7,586 nucleotides of DNA from assembly GCA_903864555.1 (NCBI GenBank), contig CAIPGJ010000066.1, positions 1-7,586 of the forward strand, written 5' to 3'. The stretch is from an uncultured Pseudomonadota bacterium (lineage in GTDB: Bacteria > Pseudomonadota > Gammaproteobacteria > Burkholderiales > SG8-39). The position numbers were made by a program, and so were the translations under genes. How positions within the stretch are numbered: position 1 is the first letter of the stretch; each line of letters starts with the position of its first letter. Positions 5,746-7,586 of the stretch are shown here, piece by piece. The notes below the pieces were generated by a model. It had not been told where the DNA came from and ran no database searches. It worked only from the letters and a program-made list of their open reading frames with translations.

Positions 5746-5803
5746 GATGGGGTCTCTTGCCGGCGAAAATGGACATCGTGAATGAAGTGAAAGCCTGTGG
5801 CAT

Positions 5804-5836
5804 GCATTCTGCCTCAGGTAATCGGCTGCAGAATGC
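5804..5836. repeat. 9-bp inverted repeat in the leader of the 73-aa gene
   Basis: GCATTCTGC (5804-5812) and GCAGAATGC (5828-5836) are perfect inverted copies separated by 15 nt, about 60-90 nt before the small gene's start on the - strand. It could be a leader hairpin or an operator. No U-tract follows on either strand, so it is not a terminator. Confidence 0.4.
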
Positions 5837-5933
5837 CAATCGTCAGTTGAATGCAAAAAATTAAGCCCCAAATCGCGGCAATAGCCGGATTCCTCCGAGT
5901 TGCCAAAGCCATTGGCATATCGACATGACCTAA

Positions 5934-6033
5934 GGAAACACTGATCAAGTCCCAAAGTAAAAGAATGACTGAAAAACTTCCCTCTGAAGTGGGGGATTCT
6001 CAAGGGGGCCGTGCCCCCTTGATCAGTATTTCC
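5934..6033. mobile_element. MITE-like element, 100 bp, IS5-family type ends
   Basis: The left end GGAAACACTGATCAAG (5934-5949) and the inverted right end (complement of 6018-6033) match at 15 of 16 positions. The element is exactly 100 bp and is flanked by the direct repeat CTAA (5930-5933 and 6034-6037). CTAA fits the YTAR 4-bp target duplication known for the IS5 subgroup, and IS5 itself starts GGAA and ends in TTCC. There is no transposase inside, so it could only have moved with help from a full-length relative elsewhere. Inside, TCAAGGGGGC-CGT-GCCCCCTTGA (6000-6022) is a perfect 10-bp hairpin overlapping the right end, and ACTTC/GAAGT (5976-5990) forms a smaller one. An internally deleted IS is the alternative to a true MITE. 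Confidence 0.78.
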
Positions 6034-6065
6034 CTAATTCGTTTCATGGACAGGTGCAATGCCTG

Positions 6066-6093
6066 CCGGAAACGCTATCATCACTTCTTCCGG
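6066..6093 (+). promoter_or_regulatory. Possible -10 box with flanking dyad upstream of the 74-aa gene
   Basis: TATCAT (6076-6081) matches the -10 consensus at 5 of 6 positions, but no good -35 lies at the right distance (GGTGCA at 17 nt is weak; TGGACA at 6047 is too far). CCGGAA (6066-6071) and TTCCGG (6088-6093) flank it as an inverted repeat. This is a low-grade call offered as the best candidate in the region. Confidence 0.3.
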
Positions 6094-6186
6094 AACCTGG
6101 CCTGAACAGGGCTGACCCCGGACGGCAATGATCAGGGCACATGGACAAGCCATGGCCACAGGCAAACCCGATCAAGGAATCACGGC

Positions 6187-6411
6187 ATGAATGACAAGCG
6201 GACGTGGTCTATCGCATGGGTGGCAGTTTCCGCCCTCTGGCTGATGTACTGGGTTGCCATGAGTCTCGCCCTCGGCGTGGAGGCCATGCGCGACATGATT
6301 GCAGCACTGCCCGGCCCCCTGCTGCTGGGCATGCTCGTATTGTCGGTACCGGCCGGCCTGGCGCTGGCGGGGACGCTTGTCACTCTGGTCATGGGCAAAC
6401 CCCGCAACTGA
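6187..6411 (+). CDS. Small two-helix inner-membrane protein, function unknown
   Basis: A 74-aa protein with ATG at 6187 and a good AAGGA ribosome site 8 nt upstream (6174-6178). Two hydrophobic segments are clear: residues 7-30 (WSIAWVAVSALWLMYWVAM and on) and 44-68 (LLLGMLVLSVPAGLALAGT and on), separated by a short polar loop EAMRD. The basic N-terminus (NDKR) and C-terminus (GKPRN) predict both ends inside, giving a hairpin topology. I do not recognise the family. A 79-aa frame on the opposite strand covers the same stretch but lacks a ribosome site and membrane or domain character, so the + strand reading was chosen. The gene is convergent with the secretion adaptor, 42 nt away, and its upstream region begins just after the MITE-like element. 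Confidence 0.68.
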   Translation: MNDKRTWSIAWVAVSALWLMYWVAMSLALGVEAMRDMIAALPGPLLLGMLVLSVPAGLALAGTLVTLVMGKPRN

Positions 6412-6453
6412 CGAGGCATGCGTCAGGCTGCTGAATCTACGGCCTGCACCCGA

Positions 6454-7586
6454 TCAGCGCTCCCGTCCCGCCTCGTGGAAGGCCGCCTTCAGGGGCGATA
6501 GCAGATACTCCAGAACCGAGCGCCTTCCCAGGTTGATTTCTGCGGTGACCTGCATGCCCGCCGCCAGAGCAAGGGCCTGGCCACCACTTTGCAGGGACTG
6601 GGTCTCCAGATGAACCAGCGTACGGAATGCCAGCGGAATCCCTAGACGATCACGCGAGCCCTGCTGGTCCGGCCGTGAAGCTCCAGCGGGCATCTCGGAG
6701 GCATCTGCACTCAAACGCGCGACCTGCCCCTGCAACAGGCCGTACTTCTGGAACGGATAAGCGGCCAGTTTCAACTTGACGCCCTGCTGGTGGCGAACGA
6801 ATCCGACGTCCTGATTGCCCACCCAGACCTCGGCCATCACCTCGTCCTGCAGTGGCACCAGGGTCAAGAGGATGGTCCCCGGGGCGGCCACCGTACCCAC
6901 GGTGTGGGTCGCCAGGTCCTTCACCGTGCCACTCTGTGAAGCACGCAGTTCCAGCAGGCCCTGCCGGTGACTGATCTTGGCCAGGTCCTGCCGCAGTCGC
7001 TCGAGCTGGTTGGCGTGCTCCACCCGCTCGGCCTGCAACTGCCGCCGGTAGTCGGCTGTGATCTGCTCCATGCGCTTGTCCGATTGCGCGATCAGGGCAA
7101 GGTTGCTGCGGATGACATGCTCCTGGGAACGCAGATCCTGCTCCTTCTCGATGCGTTCCCGCTGCTTGTCGGTGAGCATCAGTTGTCCGGCAAAGCCCTC
7201 CCGGGTCAGGCGCACATAGGCCGCTTCCTGCGCCAGATAGTGCGGCAGCACCTGATCCAGCTTGGATTTGATCTCCCGCGCCGCGGCAAGGTCATGCCCA
7301 GCCTTTTCGTGCAGCGCCTGCTCCTGCGCCAGCGCATTGCGGTAGGCGTGAACATTGGCGGCATGCTGGGCCTGCAGTTCGGCATGCAGCTCTGGCGGAT
7401 CTCCCGGTACACGGGCGAAGGCATTGTCCGCAAGCTGGGAATCAACGCGCCTCACCGCCAGCCGGCGACGGTGAAAATCCGCTTGCAACTGGCGCGCGTC
7501 TGCATTCGCGAACACCGGATCCATGCGAATCAGCACCTGGCCTGCCTCAACCCGCTCGCCTTCGCGCACCAGTATCTCCCGCACCA
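6454..7586 (-). CDS. Type I secretion membrane fusion protein, HlyD family (5' end outside window)
   Basis: The C-terminal 376 residues of a periplasmic adaptor linking an ABC exporter to a TolC-type outer-membrane channel. The frame is open through the right edge; GTG at 7584 is only the first complete codon, and the N-terminal cytoplasmic and transmembrane part lies outside. Visible residues 1-23 are the first half of a lipoyl-like domain (REILVREGERVEAGQVLIRM). Residues 24-207 are a long Gln/Ala/Leu/Arg-rich coiled-coil hairpin. Residues 211-243 are the second lipoyl half (ELRASQSGTVKDLATHTVGT). Beta-barrel strands follow (AEVWVGNQDVGFVRHQQGV). Residues 343-365 are the HlyD end signature with GMQVTAEINLGRRSVLEYLL. 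This signature separates type I secretion adaptors from RND and EmrA types. The ABC transporter and substrate genes are expected beyond the right edge. The stop faces the 74-aa gene; no U-tract terminator is seen between them. Confidence 0.93.
   Translation of the reverse strand, partial: VREILVREGERVEAGQVLIRMDPVFANADARQLQADFHRRRLAVRRVDSQLADNAFARVPGDPPELHAELQAQHAANVHAYRNALAQEQALHEKAGHDLAAAREIKSKLDQVLPHYLAQEAAYVRLTREGFAGQLMLTDKQRERIEKEQDLRSQEHVIRSNLALIAQSDKRMEQITADYRRQLQAERVEHANQLERLRQDLAKISHRQGLLELRASQSGTVKDLATHTVGTVAAPGTILLTLVPLQDEVMAEVWVGNQDVGFVRHQQGVKLKLAAYPFQKYGLLQGQVARLSADASEMPAGASRPDQQGSRDRLGIPLAFRTLVHLETQSLQSGGQALALAAGMQVTAEINLGRRSVLEYLLSPLKAAFHEAGRER

Larger units (their letters stand above)
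5746..6186. other. 441-nt intergenic region between divergent small genes
   Basis: No convincing gene is seen on either strand. It holds, left to right, the leader of the 73-aa gene with a 9-bp inverted repeat, a 100-bp MITE-like element with target duplication, and the upstream region of the 74-aa membrane protein gene with a possible -10 box and a nearby dyad. The 5746-5929 part is more AT-rich than the flanking genes. Confidence 0.6.

Noticed and set aside
5746..6003. Extension of the 73-aa gene to a 159-aa protein
   Set aside because: The extra residues run through the MITE-like element and show no conserved or membrane character; the internal start places a hydrophobic signal at the N-terminus.
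6180..6419. 79-aa frame on the - strand over the 74-aa gene
   Set aside because: No ribosome site and no hydrophobic or domain pattern, whereas the + strand frame has both a ribosome site and two membrane helices.
1..7586. CRISPR array, tRNA, rRNA, phage or defence genes
   Set aside because: I looked for regularly spaced repeats, tRNA cloverleaf arms and known defence motifs and saw none; the only mobile signal is the 100-bp element.

Overview
The window is GC-rich, densely coded chromosomal DNA that looks betaproteobacterial (Rhodocyclales- or Nitrosomonadales-like; this placement is inferred from gene content and order, not from a marker gene). It carries an envelope-maintenance operon, a methionine-biosynthesis gene with a structured leader, a short intergenic stretch holding a transposon relic, and the end of a type I secretion adaptor gene.

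Left half (1-4022, + strand): five tightly packed genes that probably form one operon. They are the 3' end of a secreted or periplasmic protein ending in an NTF2-like domain; a YkuD-family L,D-transpeptidase/carboxypeptidase with the same kind of C-terminal NTF2-like domain (Csd6-like architecture); a periplasmic cyclophilin (PpiA type); a cytoplasmic cyclophilin (PpiB type); and LpxH of the lipid A pathway. The common theme is peptidoglycan, outer membrane and protein folding in the envelope.

Middle (4023-5520): metZ (O-succinylhomoserine sulfhydrylase) is on the - strand and convergent with lpxH, with a 23-nt palindrome between them. The metZ leader is the most informative non-coding element here. 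In - strand order it holds a sigma70-type promoter, a candidate SAM-II (metA-type) riboswitch aptamer, an intrinsic terminator with a U-tract, a second strong hairpin and then the ribosome binding site. One arm of the aptamer can alternatively pair with the 5' arm of the terminator, so a SAM-controlled attenuation switch is a coherent model.

Right part (5521-7586): a 73-aa cysteine-containing putative lipoprotein (- strand); a non-coding stretch of about 440 nt containing an exactly 100-bp MITE-like element with 16-bp terminal inverted repeats and a CTAA target duplication, features of the IS5 family; a 74-aa two-helix membrane protein (+ strand); and the C-terminal 376 residues of an HlyD-family type I secretion membrane fusion protein (- strand) running off the right edge.

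No tRNA, rRNA or CRISPR array was seen. Nothing here is a wholly new system. The metZ leader and the MITE-like element are the items most worth checking.
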